From UBA5314 sp964635975 (GTDB taxonomy: Bacteria > Bacillota > Syntrophomonadia > Syntrophomonadales > Syntrophomonadaceae): a stretch of 64,000 bases of DNA. The stretch covers positions 30,936-94,935 of the forward strand of contig CAZWPO010000010.1 in the NCBI GenBank assembly GCA_964635975.1. The letters are read 5' to 3'. Both the position numbers and the translations under genes were made by a program. Below, one piece after another: positions 15,415 through 24,734 of the stretch (position 1 is the first letter of the stretch; every line of letters begins with the position of its first letter). The notes below the pieces were generated by a model. That model was not told where the DNA came from. It ran no database searches and worked only from the letters and a program-made list of their open reading frames with translations.

Positions 15415-18400
15415 ATGAAGACATTTAAAAAAGTACTCATAGCCAACCGCGGGGAGATCGCTATCCGCATTATCAGAGCCTGCCACGAGCTGGGCATCAG
15501 GACGGTATCGATATACTCCAAGGAAGATAAACTGGGATTGTTCCGGACTAAATCCGATGAGTCCTATCTGATCGGCAGCAGCAAAAGTCCGATAGATGCT
15601 TACTTGAGCATCGAAGAGATCATCAGCCTGGCCATAAAAAAAGGTGTGGACGCCATCCATCCCGGCTACGGTTTTCTGGCAGAAAACCCTGAGTTCGCGC
15701 AGAAATGCGAAGACAACGGCATAGTGTTCATAGGCCCGACCGCTGATATGATGGATAAACTGGGGGACAAGATCAAATCGAAACTGGTTGCCCAGAGCGT
15801 AGGCGTGCCTACCATCCCGGGCGTGGAAAAGCCCATAAAGAGCGACCGGGAAATCATAAAGCTGGCCAAACAGTGCGGCTATCCGATCATGCTCAAAGCC
15901 TCTGCCGGCGGCGGCGGGCGGGGGATGCGGATCGTCCGGAGTGAAACCGAACTTGTCAAGGAGTTTCACAGCGCCAGGAACGAGTCCAAAAAGGCTTTCG
16001 GTTCTGACGAGATCTTCATCGAAAAATACCTGGAGAATCCCAAACATATCGAGGTGCAGGTGCTGGGCGACAACCACGGCAGCATCGTTCATCTCTTTGA
16101 ACGGGACTGCTCAATCCAGAGGCGCCATCAGAAAGTCATAGAATTCACGCCGGCTCTGGCTATCAGCGACGAGAAGCGGCGGGCCATATGCGCGGACGCC
16201 ATCAAGATAGCCCGGGCGGTCAACTACAGGAATGCCGGAACGGTAGAATTCCTTTTGGACAGCGACGGCAGCCATTACTTCATCGAGATGAACCCGCGCA
16301 TCCAGGTGGAACATACCATCACCGAGATGGTCACCGGCATAGACATAGTGCAGAGCCAGATCCTTATCGCTCAGGGTTATAGATTGAAGTCCAAAGAGGT
16401 GGGGATACCCGGCCAGAACGCGGTCAAGGTCCGGGGATACGCCATCCAGTGCCGTGTAACTACCGAAGATCCTAGCAACAGCTTCGCGCCTGATACGGGC
16501 AAGATAGATGTCTACCGGACCGGATCGGGCTTTGGGATACGTCTCGACGGTGGAAATGGCTACACTGGCTCGATAATCAGCCCCTACTATGACAGCCTGC
16601 TGGTTAAGATCATCTCCCACTCGCGCAGCTTTGAAGACGCCATCAGCAAGGCCAAGCGCTCTATACGGGAGACGGTCATCGGCGGGGTCAAGACCAATGA
16701 AGCCTTTCTTCTGAACGTGCTCTCCCACCCTACTTTCATCAAAGGGGAGTGCGATACCGGATTTATTGATTCGACTCCGGAACTGTTTGACATCAGTCCT
16801 AAAGAAGACCACGAGTACAGGATTTTGACCTATATAGGTGAAAAGGTAGTCAATGAGAGCAAAGGTATCAGGAAGGATTATGAGGTGCCGAGGATTCCCG
16901 GCACAAGCGGCGAAAAAATCTCTGGCACCAAGCAGATATTGGACAATTTCGGGCCGGAGGGCCTTGTCGACTGGATAAGATCGCAGAATAAACTGCTGCT
17001 TACCGACACTACCATGCGCGACGCCCACCAGTCCCTGATGGCCACCCGGGTCAGGACTATAGACATGGTGGGCATAGCCGAGGCGACAGCCTACCTGGGG
17101 CGGGATCTTTTCTCCCTGGAGATGTGGGGCGGCGCCACTTTCGACGTGGCGTATCGCTTCCTCAAGGAGAGCCCGTGGGATAGGGTCACCGAGCTGCGTA
17201 AAAGGATCCCCAATATTATGTTCCAGATGCTGCTCAGGGGTTCAAATGCGGTGGGCTATACCAATTATCCCGACAACCTGGTCAGGGAGTTCATCAAGGA
17301 AGCGGCCCGGGCTGGGATCGATGTCTTCAGGATCTTCGACTCATTGAACTGGCTGAAAGGCATGGAGGTTGCCATAGACGAAACCCTCAATAGCGGCAAA
17401 GTAGCCGAGGCCTGCGTCTGCTATACAGGGGATATCCTCAATGAAAAGCGGGATAAATATTCCTTAAATTATTATGTGAAGACTGCCCGTGAGTTAGAGA
17501 AGATGGGGGCTCATATCCTGGGCATCAAGGATATGGCTGGACTTTTAAAACCCTATGCCGCTGAGAAACTTATCAAAGCGCTTAAAAATGAGATCAGCAT
17601 CCCCATCCACCTGCACACCCATGACACCAGCGGCAACGGAGTCGCCACCATTTTGATAGCGGCAGAAGCCGGAGTGGATATAGCTGATACGGCTTTCAAC
17701 AGTATGTCCGGACTCACCAGCCAGCCAGCGCTGAACTCGGTGGTGGCTGCCCTGGAGAACACCGACCGGGCTACTGGTATCAACCTGGACGAGATTCAGG
17801 AGATCGCTGACTACTGGGGGGCGATAAGGCCGATCTACGCGGAATTCGAATCGGGGCTCAAATCCGGCACCGCCGAAGTGTACAAATATGAGATACCCGG
17901 CGGCCAGTATTCGAATCTGAAGCCGCAGGTGGAGAGCTTTGGCCTGGGCCACAAGTTCCAGGAAGTCAAAGAGATGTACAAGACGGTAAATGAAATGCTG
18001 GGAGACATCGTCAAAGTGACCCCGTCATCCAAACTGGTGGGGGACCTGGCGATATTCATGGTCAAAAACGATCTGACCCCGGAGAATATAATCAAGAAGG
18101 GCAGGGAACTGGCTTTCCCCGATTCGGCGGTGGCCTATTTCGAAGGTATGATGGGACAGCCGGTAGGCGGCTTTCCAAAAGACCTGCAGAAGGTGATTTT
18201 AAAAGGCAAAAAGCCCATCACCTGCCGTCCCGGAGAACTGCTGGAACCCGTAGACTTCCTGGCTCTGAAGGAAGAGATAGAAGGGAAGTTCAATTTCATA
18301 CCCAATATGCAGCAGATATTGAGTTATGCACTTTATCCAAAAGTATGTGAGGAATATATAGCCTTCAAGAAAACCTATGGCAATTTGAGCAGGATGAACA

Positions 18401-18840
18401 GCGCGGTATTTTTCGACGGGATAAGTGAAGGAGAAACCTGTGAAGTCGAAGTAGATGAAGGAAAGGTCTTCATAGTCAAACTGGTGGAAATAGGCAAGGT
18501 TGACAAAGAAGGCTACCGCAAGGTCGACTTCGAGGTAAACGGCTCCCAGCGCGAGATAGTCATCCGGGATAGATCATACAAGAAGGATGAGATCGCGGCT
18601 TCCACAGTCATGGCCGACCCCGACAATAAAATGGAAATAGGGGCGAGCATACCGGGCACTATAACCAAGATCCTGGTCAAAGACGGCGAGGTAGTCAAAG
18701 CCGGTCAGAGCCTTCTGGTTATAGAAGCCATGAAGATGGAGACTCAACTGGTAGCGCCGGTAAACGGCAAAGTAGTAAGTGTGATCGTCAAAGAGGGCCA
18801 GCAGGTAAAGAATGGTGAACTGCTGGTGACACTCGAATAA
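15415..18840 (+). CDS. pyc: Pyruvate carboxylase
   Basis: 1141 residues from ATG 15415, which begins MKTFKKVLIANRGEIAIRI, the usual start; the frame runs upstream to 15322 without a better site. Order: biotin carboxylase (1-450, with ATP-grasp KASAGGGGRGMR and the EMNPRIQVEH signature), carboxyltransferase (about 520-800, DTTMRDAHQSLMATR and the metal-binding HLHTHDTSG), PC/tetramerisation domain, and biotinyl domain with Lys1107 in EAMKMET. It is full length (about 1145 in the family). It carboxylates pyruvate to oxaloacetate with ATP and bicarbonate, for gluconeogenesis and amino-acid supply in a cell growing on acetyl-CoA. It is monocistronic, with a terminator 36 bases after the stop. Confidence 0.97.
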   Translation: MKTFKKVLIANRGEIAIRIIRACHELGIRTVSIYSKEDKLGLFRTKSDESYLIGSSKSPIDAYLSIEEIISLAIKKGVDAIHPGYGFLAENPEFAQKCEDNGIVFIGPTADMMDKLGDKIKSKLVAQSVGVPTIPGVEKPIKSDREIIKLAKQCGYPIMLKASAGGGGRGMRIVRSETELVKEFHSARNESKKAFGSDEIFIEKYLENPKHIEVQVLGDNHGSIVHLFERDCSIQRRHQKVIEFTPALAISDEKRRAICADAIKIARAVNYRNAGTVEFLLDSDGSHYFIEMNPRIQVEHTITEMVTGIDIVQSQILIAQGYRLKSKEVGIPGQNAVKVRGYAIQCRVTTEDPSNSFAPDTGKIDVYRTGSGFGIRLDGGNGYTGSIISPYYDSLLVKIISHSRSFEDAISKAKRSIRETVIGGVKTNEAFLLNVLSHPTFIKGECDTGFIDSTPELFDISPKEDHEYRILTYIGEKVVNESKGIRKDYEVPRIPGTSGEKISGTKQILDNFGPEGLVDWIRSQNKLLLTDTTMRDAHQSLMATRVRTIDMVGIAEATAYLGRDLFSLEMWGGATFDVAYRFLKESPWDRVTELRKRIPNIMFQMLLRGSNAVGYTNYPDNLVREFIKEAARAGIDVFRIFDSLNWLKGMEVAIDETLNSGKVAEACVCYTGDILNEKRDKYSLNYYVKTARELEKMGAHILGIKDMAGLLKPYAAEKLIKALKNEISIPIHLHTHDTSGNGVATILIAAEAGVDIADTAFNSMSGLTSQPALNSVVAALENTDRATGINLDEIQEIADYWGAIRPIYAEFESGLKSGTAEVYKYEIPGGQYSNLKPQVESFGLGHKFQEVKEMYKTVNEMLGDIVKVTPSSKLVGDLAIFMVKNDLTPENIIKKGRELAFPDSAVAYFEGMMGQPVGGFPKDLQKVILKGKKPITCRPGELLEPVDFLALKEEIEGKFNFIPNMQQILSYALYPKVCEEYIAFKKTYGNLSRMNSAVFFDGISEGETCEVEVDEGKVFIVKLVEIGKVDKEGYRKVDFEVNGSQREIVIRDRSYKKDEIAASTVMADPDNKMEIGASIPGTITKILVKDGEVVKAGQSLLVIEAMKMETQLVAPVNGKVVSVIVKEGQQVKNGELLVTLE

Positions 18841-18875
18841 GTATCAGAAATTGCTGGTGTAAGCAAAATTATTCC

Positions 18876-18900
18876 AACCTCCCTTGGGGGAGGTTTTTTT
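18876..18900 (+). terminator. Terminator of pyc
   Basis: AACCTCCC pairs with GGGAGGTT and is followed by seven T residues. Confidence 0.9.
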
Positions 18901-18938
18901 ATTGAAAATATTTTTTTAATTCAATTTGGGGAGGCAAA

Positions 18939-18954
18939 TGGCATGGAATTTGCA
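18939..18954 (+). promoter_or_regulatory. Sigma-54 promoter (distal) for the 99-residue protein
   Basis: TGGCAT-GGAAT-TTGCA matches the -24/-12 consensus (TGGCAY-N5-TTGCW) with exact GG/GC spacing. The predicted start is near 18965, 150 bases before the ATG at 19118. Confidence 0.75.
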
Positions 18955-19042
18955 TAATAAATTAGTTAGAATCACATGCAAAAACTTGAAAAATAATTTT
19001 TTTATCAAGAAAAAATTTTTTTGAGGGCTAAAAAGTTCGGAG

Positions 19043-19059
19043 TTGGCATGCGATTTGCA
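19043..19059 (+). promoter_or_regulatory. Sigma-54 promoter (proximal) for the 99-residue protein
   Basis: TTGGCAT-GCGAT-TTGCA is a full match to the -24/-12 consensus. The predicted start is near 19070, 48 bases before the ATG. It lies 104 bases after the distal copy, so the two promoters are in tandem; an AT-rich weak hairpin with T-runs (about 18985-19023) lies between them. Confidence 0.8.
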
Positions 19060-19117
19060 TAAAAAATAAGTAGAGATAAGCAAAAAAATTCTCATTTAGA
19101 AAGAAAGAGGTGCCAGA

Positions 19118-19417
19118 ATGATTTACTACCAGGCGTACAAAGATATCAGTAAGGAGACTGCTATCAACGATGCGGTTCTTGTATCACAGGCAGCTTATCT
19201 ATCTTATAGTAAAGCCAGAATGACCTTCTGCCAAAAAGATATGGCTTATGCGGAACATGCGCTTTCGCAAGCGATCTATCAGATCAATGAAATCGTCTAT
19301 AAATCCATCCATGAGTTTATGGAACTGAAAGAGTTTAACGAACTCCAGGAACTTGAGACTGAGCTGACCGAGGCCCTGAACTGGATTTCCAGTGTTCATG
19401 CGGCATTGAGCGCATAG
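19118..19417 (+). CDS. Small helical protein of unknown function under sigma-54 control
   Basis: 99 residues, ATG with SD AAAGAGG. The sequence is predicted to be almost wholly helical (long runs such as AYAEHALSQAIYQINEIVYK and FNELQELETELTEALNW) with no signal peptide or membrane segment. The N terminus MIYYQAYKDIS recalls FliS-type flagellar chaperones (YQAYK), but the rest does not clearly match, so no function is given. Two tandem sigma-54 promoters precede it and a terminator follows, so it is a single-gene unit. Its tight control makes it a good candidate effector of the sigma-54 activator at 35681. Confidence 0.85.
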   Translation: MIYYQAYKDISKETAINDAVLVSQAAYLSYSKARMTFCQKDMAYAEHALSQAIYQINEIVYKSIHEFMELKEFNELQELETELTEALNWISSVHAALSA

Positions 19418-19501
19418 CGGATAATTTTGAAAATAAAATAAATAATTCAATATATTTTACTTTGGCATCCTATCGATTATATATGGTGCACCTCTGCAGA
19501 T

Positions 19502-19526
19502 AAGCCCGGTTTTTGGCCGGGCTTTT
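19502..19526 (+). terminator. Terminator between the 99-residue gene and the convergent stalk-domain gene
   Basis: AAGCCCGG pairs with CCGGGCTT and is followed by TT and a further T-rich stretch. It may also serve the convergent gene ending at 19556. Confidence 0.75.
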
Positions 19527-19555
19527 CTGCGCAGTTTTTTATTGAGAGCATATTA

Positions 19556-20764
19556 TTATTCAATGGTGACCCGCTGCTGGTCGGCGTCCCAGGAAACATC
19601 GGCGCCGAAGGCCTGGGCTACCATAGCTACTGGCAGGCACGCACGCCCTCCGCTAATCTGTGGAGCGGTATCCATTTTGACGGATTTGCCGTTATGGGTC
19701 ATCATATTGTTGCCTATCTGCAATACTACTGTCTGGGAATCCTTGTTCAAGGTGATCGTCTGTTCTTTGTCATCCCAAGTGATGTCCTCGTCATCAATGC
19801 CCAGGGCATATGCCACCGGCCGGATGGGAAGAAAAGTCCGGCCATTGTTTAGAAACGGCGCCACATCACCATTGTAGGTCTCGCCTCTGATCTTATAGTC
19901 TCTGGAACCGATATAAAGCATGCTCTGCTTCCCGCGTCCCTGCCCCTGCTCCTGCCCCTGACCGGACTGCTGCCTCCAGTTTTCGCGAATGCCGTTCTGG
20001 AAACCGCCATTGTGGAAGCCTCCGTTCTGAAAATCGCCAATCTGGAAGCTGATGGTCCTGCCGTATGAGGTTCCATCGTCATTGGATGCGTAAGCCCTGA
20101 CATAGTATATGGTCCCTTCATCTAAGTCGCTCAGCTCGTAAGTGAATGTCTCACCGTCGCCTATATCCTCATCGTCTACTTCCACTTGATCGTCCGGTGT
20201 GCTGTCGGTCCCATAGTAAAAACCATAAGACTCGATATAAGAGTCGCCGGCATCGATTAATGTCCCGTATAGAACCGCCGAGTCATCCCCTATTTGAGGA
20301 AAACCGGTCTCGATTACGGGGCTTTGGCTCTCATCTTCATCTTCAGACTCACTGGTGATAAATGACTTTACACTGCCCAGTGCTTCTTCGTCTCCATCGT
20401 CATATTCCACATAAGCAACGAAATAGTATCTGGTGTCTTCATCCAGGTCGTCCAGGTCGAATGAGAAGGTATCACCTTCGTCCAGGCTGCTGCCCAGCTC
20501 CTCTTTCTCCCCATCATCGGCCGGGTCGCTGCTGGTACCCCAGTAAAAGCCGTATTCACTGATGTCTTCACTGCTGTCATCGACCAGTTTGCCGTTAAGG
20601 GTGGCACCGTCTTCGTATATGTCGGTAGCGCTCCTGGTCACAACGCTCGGATCACTGCTGGAGGCAGAGACCGGAGAAGAACAGGCCAGGAGGCCAGAAA
20701 CTAAAAAGGCCAGAGTAAAACCAAAAATCAACCCAAGTGACGCAAGTCTACGCGATGCGTACAC
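19556..20764 (-). CDS. Secreted FN3-like repeat protein with copper-amine-oxidase-N (stalk) domain
   Basis: 402 residues from GTG 20764, chosen because TGGAGGG lies 6 bases upstream. Signal peptide (LGLIFGFTLAFLVSGLLAC, possible lipobox with Cys). Two fibronectin-type-III-like repeats follow (about 40-130 and 145-235), each with the pattern GATLNGKL...ISEYGFYWGTSS...DLDEDTRYYFVAYV, very acidic. A Gln/Gly-rich linker (about 245-275) comes next, then a C-terminal stalk domain (NNGRTFLPIRPVAYALG; TITLNKDSQTVVLQIG; GGRACLPVAMVAQAFGADVSWD). It is a close paralogue of the gene at 21307. Probable role: cell-surface or matrix protein. The stalk domain does not imply oxidase activity. Confidence 0.88.
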   Translation of the reverse strand: MYASRRLASLGLIFGFTLAFLVSGLLACSSPVSASSSDPSVVTRSATDIYEDGATLNGKLVDDSSEDISEYGFYWGTSSDPADDGEKEELGSSLDEGDTFSFDLDDLDEDTRYYFVAYVEYDDGDEEALGSVKSFITSESEDEDESQSPVIETGFPQIGDDSAVLYGTLIDAGDSYIESYGFYYGTDSTPDDQVEVDDEDIGDGETFTYELSDLDEGTIYYVRAYASNDDGTSYGRTISFQIGDFQNGGFHNGGFQNGIRENWRQQSGQGQEQGQGRGKQSMLYIGSRDYKIRGETYNGDVAPFLNNGRTFLPIRPVAYALGIDDEDITWDDKEQTITLNKDSQTVVLQIGNNMMTHNGKSVKMDTAPQISGGRACLPVAMVAQAFGADVSWDADQQRVTIE

Positions 20765-21306
20765 ATTAATCCCTCCAATCATCTAGAATAATCATGGTTA
20801 AGCGTTTTAACGCCTGCTTATCGTGTATACCCCCCCTTGTCAGTTTTTCATAAACGTATCGAGCAGCAAGGCAATATAAGTACTGGAGAACGATCCTGCA
20901 GTCATTATAGGTGCACAGGCATTTAACCCGGCTTAATAAATACTGAGATTTAGCTTAAAAGAATATGGAAAAATATAGGGAAGGAAGTGGCCGGGGTGAA
21001 GAAGTAACGGCCCGGCGAAATGCCGGGCCGTCAGACCGTTAAAAAAGCCGGATATCTTTGTCATTTCACAAAGCCCGTTCAATCAACCTTATTTGTTGAG
21101 CACAGCGAAATGAGATTCTAGTGCCCGAAGGGTACAGCGTACTCAGGTACGCCTCAATCTCGGGCTTTGTTTATTCCGCGATCATCTTTATTTGACTGAG
21201 TGAAGCGAAATGTTATCCTAGTGCCCGTTAGGGTGCTTCAACTTTTTTGCTCGCTCTGCCAGGGTGTCAAAGAAGTTGACACCCTGGCAGTAGTTACACA
21301 TATTTA
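20765..21306. other. Intergenic region with hairpins and an imperfect repeat
   Basis: No gene is supported. Present: ACGGCCCGGC / GCCGGGCCGT hairpin (21007-21031); an imperfect repeat of about 30 bases (GCGAAATG, 3-6 bases, TTCTAGTGCCCG or CCTAGTGCCCG, then AGGGT) at about 21108-21135 and 21208-21234; and a perfect 15-bp stem CTGCCAGGGTGTCAA / TTGACACCCTGGCAG (21256-21290) just past the stop of the gene at 21307. The last lacks a U-run on the minus strand. Confidence 0.5.
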
Positions 21307-22695
21307 TTATAGTATGGTCACTGTCTGGGTCGCAGCGTCCCAGGTAACTGTCGCGCCGAAAGCCTGGGCTACCAGGGCGATGGGGAGGCAGGTGCGTGAA
21401 TTGCTTATCTCCGGTGCTGCATCAAGGGTTATGGATATGCCATTGATGGTCATTATATTGCTGCCGATCCTCAGCTGGACCACCCGGTTATCTTTACTCA
21501 AGGTTACGGTCTGGCTGGCGGCGTCCCACATGATATGGGAATCATCGATACCCAGAGCGTAGGCCACGGGCCGAATGGGCAGGAAGGTGCGGCTGTTCTT
21601 GATATAGGGGGCCACGTCACCGGTCTGGCTTACCCCTCTTATCCTGTAGGTCGAGCTCCCGATAGTCAGAACGCTGGGGCTTACCGTTATTTCAAAAGTC
21701 TGGGATCCGCCCAATCCAGTCCCATCGGAATTGGTGGCGTAGGCTTCCACATAATAGGTGCCAGGGCTGATTCCGGTCAGCTTATATGAGAATTTATCAC
21801 CGTCATCCATGGACTTGGATCCGGCTTGCACCTTGGTCTCCGGACTGCTGCTGGTCCCCCAGTAGAATCCGTAGGATTCTATCTCGGAGTCACCTATATC
21901 GGTTATCACGCCGTTAAGGGTGGCCTGGCCGTCTGAGGTCGTGACCGCACTGGTAGTCACCGTCGGAACTTTATTATCTTCTTCGGTGGTAAAGGATTTT
22001 ACGCTGCCGTAATCGGTGCCGTCATCGTTTTTGGCATAGGCTTTAAAATAGTAGGTAGTGCCGGGTTCAAGGTCTTCGAGATCAAGATCGAAATCGTCGC
22101 CTTCATCAAGCTCGTCATCGCCGACTTCTTCCTTTTCATCGCAGTCCCGGTCTTCTCCCCAGTAGAATCCGTACTCCTCGATGTCTGAATCACCGATATC
22201 GTCGATCTCGGCATTGAGAGTCGCCTCTTCGCTGCCTATGCCGGTGGCGCTGTCGGTGATAACGGTCGGCGCCCCTTCGTCTTCATCCTCATCTTCATCG
22301 GTGGTAAACGTTCTGACTGCGCCGGTTTCCTCCCCGTCATCGTTTATGGCATAAGCGCAAAAATAATACAGGGTGTCCGGTTCCAGGTCGTCGACCACCA
22401 ACTTGAAAGTGTCGCCTTCATCGATGCTCTCGCCGACTTCCTCCTGGTCGCCATCATTGACCGGGTCGTCGGACGTCCCGTAGTAAAAGCCGTATTCTTC
22501 GATATCTTCGCCGCCATCATCGTCTATTTCGCCGTTTAGGGTGGCCTCTTCGGCTTCAACGCTGGAAGCGCTCTTGGTGGTTACATCCGGCTTCGATGCC
22601 GAGACCTGGGCCGGCAGGTACAGCCCGGGCGCGATAAAGGCCAGGGCAAAAAAGAATATCAATGTTATTGATAATAGCTTGCTTCGTGAATGCAT
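21307..22695 (-). CDS. Secreted FN3-like repeat protein with stalk domain (three repeats)
   Basis: 462 residues from ATG 22695 (SD TGGAGGG); a longer frame to 22788 lacks an SD. Signal peptide (LLSITLIFFFALAFIAPGLYLPAQVSA). Three fibronectin-III-like acidic repeats (about 35-125, 130-225, 230-320), each containing IEEYGFYWG/YYGTS and a GTTYYFKAYAKNDDGT-type strand, then a stalk domain (NSRTFLPIRPVAYALGIDDSHIMWD ... NSRTCLPIALVAQAFGATVTWD). It has one repeat more than its paralogue at 19556. It is probably exported and surface-associated, possibly binding Ca2+ through the acidic loops (inference). Transcribed alone. Confidence 0.9.
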   Translation of the reverse strand: MHSRSKLLSITLIFFFALAFIAPGLYLPAQVSASKPDVTTKSASSVEAEEATLNGEIDDDGGEDIEEYGFYYGTSDDPVNDGDQEEVGESIDEGDTFKLVVDDLEPDTLYYFCAYAINDDGEETGAVRTFTTDEDEDEDEGAPTVITDSATGIGSEEATLNAEIDDIGDSDIEEYGFYWGEDRDCDEKEEVGDDELDEGDDFDLDLEDLEPGTTYYFKAYAKNDDGTDYGSVKSFTTEEDNKVPTVTTSAVTTSDGQATLNGVITDIGDSEIESYGFYWGTSSSPETKVQAGSKSMDDGDKFSYKLTGISPGTYYVEAYATNSDGTGLGGSQTFEITVSPSVLTIGSSTYRIRGVSQTGDVAPYIKNSRTFLPIRPVAYALGIDDSHIMWDAASQTVTLSKDNRVVQLRIGSNIMTINGISITLDAAPEISNSRTCLPIALVAQAFGATVTWDAATQTVTIL

Positions 22696-22887
22696 AAATT
22701 CCCTCCATTCCAAAATTTGATCAACCCTGTCGTTAGAATAAACAGGAAGGCTCGAATCGTTTCTATCCCCTCCCTTTCCATTACTCACAATGGCTGATAA
22801 TAAATCTCCATACTTTTACTACATTTCATTATAATTCTTCTTGCCCAGACCATCCTTAATGAAAGCTGAAATTTTGCTGAAAATATG

Positions 22888-22919
22888 AGGCAACCACCCG
22901 CTCATCGGGGCGGTTGCCT
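22888..22919 (-). terminator. Terminator of the gene at 22943
   Basis: AGGCAACC-CCCG pairs with CGGG-GGTTGCCT; on the minus strand an ATATTTTC run follows. Confidence 0.7.
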
Positions 22920-22942
22920 GAAAATGCTGTATAAAGAGGTAT

Positions 22943-24562
22943 CTAAGGCTGCAGATGATAGATCCTGATTATACGGTTGACCCCATCCCAATCTACAGCG
23001 AGGTCGCAGTATTCGGAAACGACCCTGAGTGGAACCATGACCCGACCGCTCTCTATAAACGGCGCTTCGATCATGGAATATTCTTCGTCGCCGAGCTGGT
23101 AGGAAGTGGAACCTATATTCATCACCAGATCACGGCCGGATCCATTTTTAACAATCACCGTACCGGGATCCTGCCATTCGACCTCGCATTCCAGGGCTTC
23201 AGACAGGGTGCGAAGCGGAACTACCGTAACCCCGTTCTTTATGAGCGGCTGTGCATCAAAAAAGAAGATCTGATCACCATCAAGGAATACCGTTATAGGA
23301 TGGTTATACGATTTGGGTTGCGGTTTGACTCTTTTGCTATTGTAAGCAGTTACCTGAGGCACCTGGATAGGACTGGTACTGGACCAATCGAAGGCGCCTT
23401 TCATATTTATTTTGCCGTTCACGGTATTCCTTATGTCGCCCGCTTTGCCGGACAATACCAGCGTAAAGTCGGCCCGGTCAAGATCAGCGCTGGCAGTGGA
23501 ATCGAGATCCATTTCCAGGTTGAAATCGGACGATCTGAAGGCGATATCCATGGTGCCGCTTGAGCTTACAGTGCTGCCTTTCAGCCTGTCGTCGCCGGTC
23601 ATATAGAAATAGAAGCTGCCTCCGTCAGGGAGTGAACCGCTGGCTCTGACCAGGGATTCGATCCGGCCGGGGGAGATCGTAAATTTGCACATTTGCAGTG
23701 TTATGGGTAAATCTTTCATAGCCTCGCGTATATCCTCGACGTTCATGCTGTCGATGCCTGCAATTATTTCGTCGCGCATCTGCTCCTTCATGGCAGCGAA
23801 TCCTTCATCACTCATGCCCGGCGGCATGGTCATAGTGGCCATGAACTGATCAGCAACGCTCTCACGGTGCTCTTTTAGACTGTCCACCAGGTCTGCGAGG
23901 GAGGCCCGGGTCAGGTCCAAAACCGGCTTTGTGCCTGAATAATAGAAGCATTTGTCCGGGATCACATCCATCAGGGTCGCCATGAGAGCCCTGATGGTTT
24001 GCAGCTGCTGGTCCTGCATATTAAAAGCCTGGTCAAAGGCCTGCTGCATCATATCGAACTCTTTTTCACTCATACCTGTTTCATAGACTATGTACGGCGG
24101 TAGATCATCCAGTTTGCCCAGGCTTCTCACGTCTGCACCCGCGCCGGCCAGGGACCAGATGGTCTCCCGGGGGACGATCAAGCCTTCCCTGGTGAAATAG
24201 ACCTGCCCACTCATGGCGTATTCGGAGGCATTGACCTTGAAGTCCATAAAAGCTTTAGGATCGCTCAGGTTAAAGGCCAGGGCGATGTTGGCACGGCCGG
24301 GGATGTTGCTGATGCTGGTCCCGTCCTCCAATACAATGTTTACATCACTCAACTCAGCATCCAGAGCGAATTTAATGGTATTATTCTGCAGTCCCTGCAT
24401 TATGGCCTCCTGCATGTCGAGGGACTGGTCCAAATAGACGAGGTACTCGCTAATAAAAGCTTGTTTGGCGGTGGTCTCAGCGGTGGTCTCAGCAAGTGCC
24501 AGCCCCGGCATGGAAATGAGTATAATGGCCAAACACATGATTCCCGATAAGAATTTTCTCAA
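22943..24562 (-). CDS. Secreted protein with C-terminal stalk (copper-amine-oxidase-N) domain
   Basis: 539 residues, TTG with SD AAAGGAGG. Signal peptide (MCLAIILISMPGLALAETTA). A large region (about 25-400) of mixed helices and strands without a recognised family: it has Met-rich helices (EKEFDMMQQAFDQAFNMQDQ) and a beta-rich part reminiscent of LolA/LppX-type lipid-binding folds (MDFKVNASEYAMSGQVYFT), a weak suggestion only. The C-terminal 120 residues are a stalk domain (IKNGVTVVPLRTLSEALECEVEWQD ... IESGRVMVPLRVVSEYCDLAVDWD). It sits between other stalk-domain proteins and the hydrogenase-maturation operon, and is transcribed alone. Confidence 0.85.
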   Translation of the reverse strand: MRKFLSGIMCLAIILISMPGLALAETTAETTAKQAFISEYLVYLDQSLDMQEAIMQGLQNNTIKFALDAELSDVNIVLEDGTSISNIPGRANIALAFNLSDPKAFMDFKVNASEYAMSGQVYFTREGLIVPRETIWSLAGAGADVRSLGKLDDLPPYIVYETGMSEKEFDMMQQAFDQAFNMQDQQLQTIRALMATLMDVIPDKCFYYSGTKPVLDLTRASLADLVDSLKEHRESVADQFMATMTMPPGMSDEGFAAMKEQMRDEIIAGIDSMNVEDIREAMKDLPITLQMCKFTISPGRIESLVRASGSLPDGGSFYFYMTGDDRLKGSTVSSSGTMDIAFRSSDFNLEMDLDSTASADLDRADFTLVLSGKAGDIRNTVNGKINMKGAFDWSSTSPIQVPQVTAYNSKRVKPQPKSYNHPITVFLDGDQIFFFDAQPLIKNGVTVVPLRTLSEALECEVEWQDPGTVIVKNGSGRDLVMNIGSTSYQLGDEEYSMIEAPFIESGRVMVPLRVVSEYCDLAVDWDGVNRIIRIYHLQP

Positions 24563-24640
24563 CAGATAACCTCCTTTAAGAACGCGGACGACTAATCTTT
24601 ATTATAAGTTAGCACTTTTTGCCCGGATTTTCCATAACAA

Positions 24641-24691
24641 GAAAAAACAGACCATGTCGAAAGAAGTCCGCGATTCCTTCGGTCATGGCCA
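24641..24691 (-). terminator. Terminator of the hyd-ABC operon
   Basis: On the minus strand GGCCATG pairs with CATGGTC and, inside it, CGAAGGAA pairs with TTCTTTCG, followed by TGTTTTTTC. It lies about 45 bases after the stop of the substrate-binding gene. Confidence 0.75.
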
Positions 24692-24734
24692 GGATAATCG
24701 AGTTATCTATAAAAATTTCGCTGATCAGATAGTC

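Noticed and set aside
15349..16092. Long antisense ORFs across pyc, dnaE, the thiolase and other conserved genes
   Set aside because: They are shadows of strong coding sequence in other frames and have no SD or family match.
19118..19417. Assignment of the 99-residue protein as FliS
   Set aside because: Only the N-terminal YQAYK resembles FliS; the rest does not fit and no flagellar gene is nearby.
21256..21290. The perfect 15-bp stem as a rho-independent terminator of the gene at 21307
   Set aside because: On the minus strand it is followed by an A-run rather than a U-run; kept only as a hairpin.
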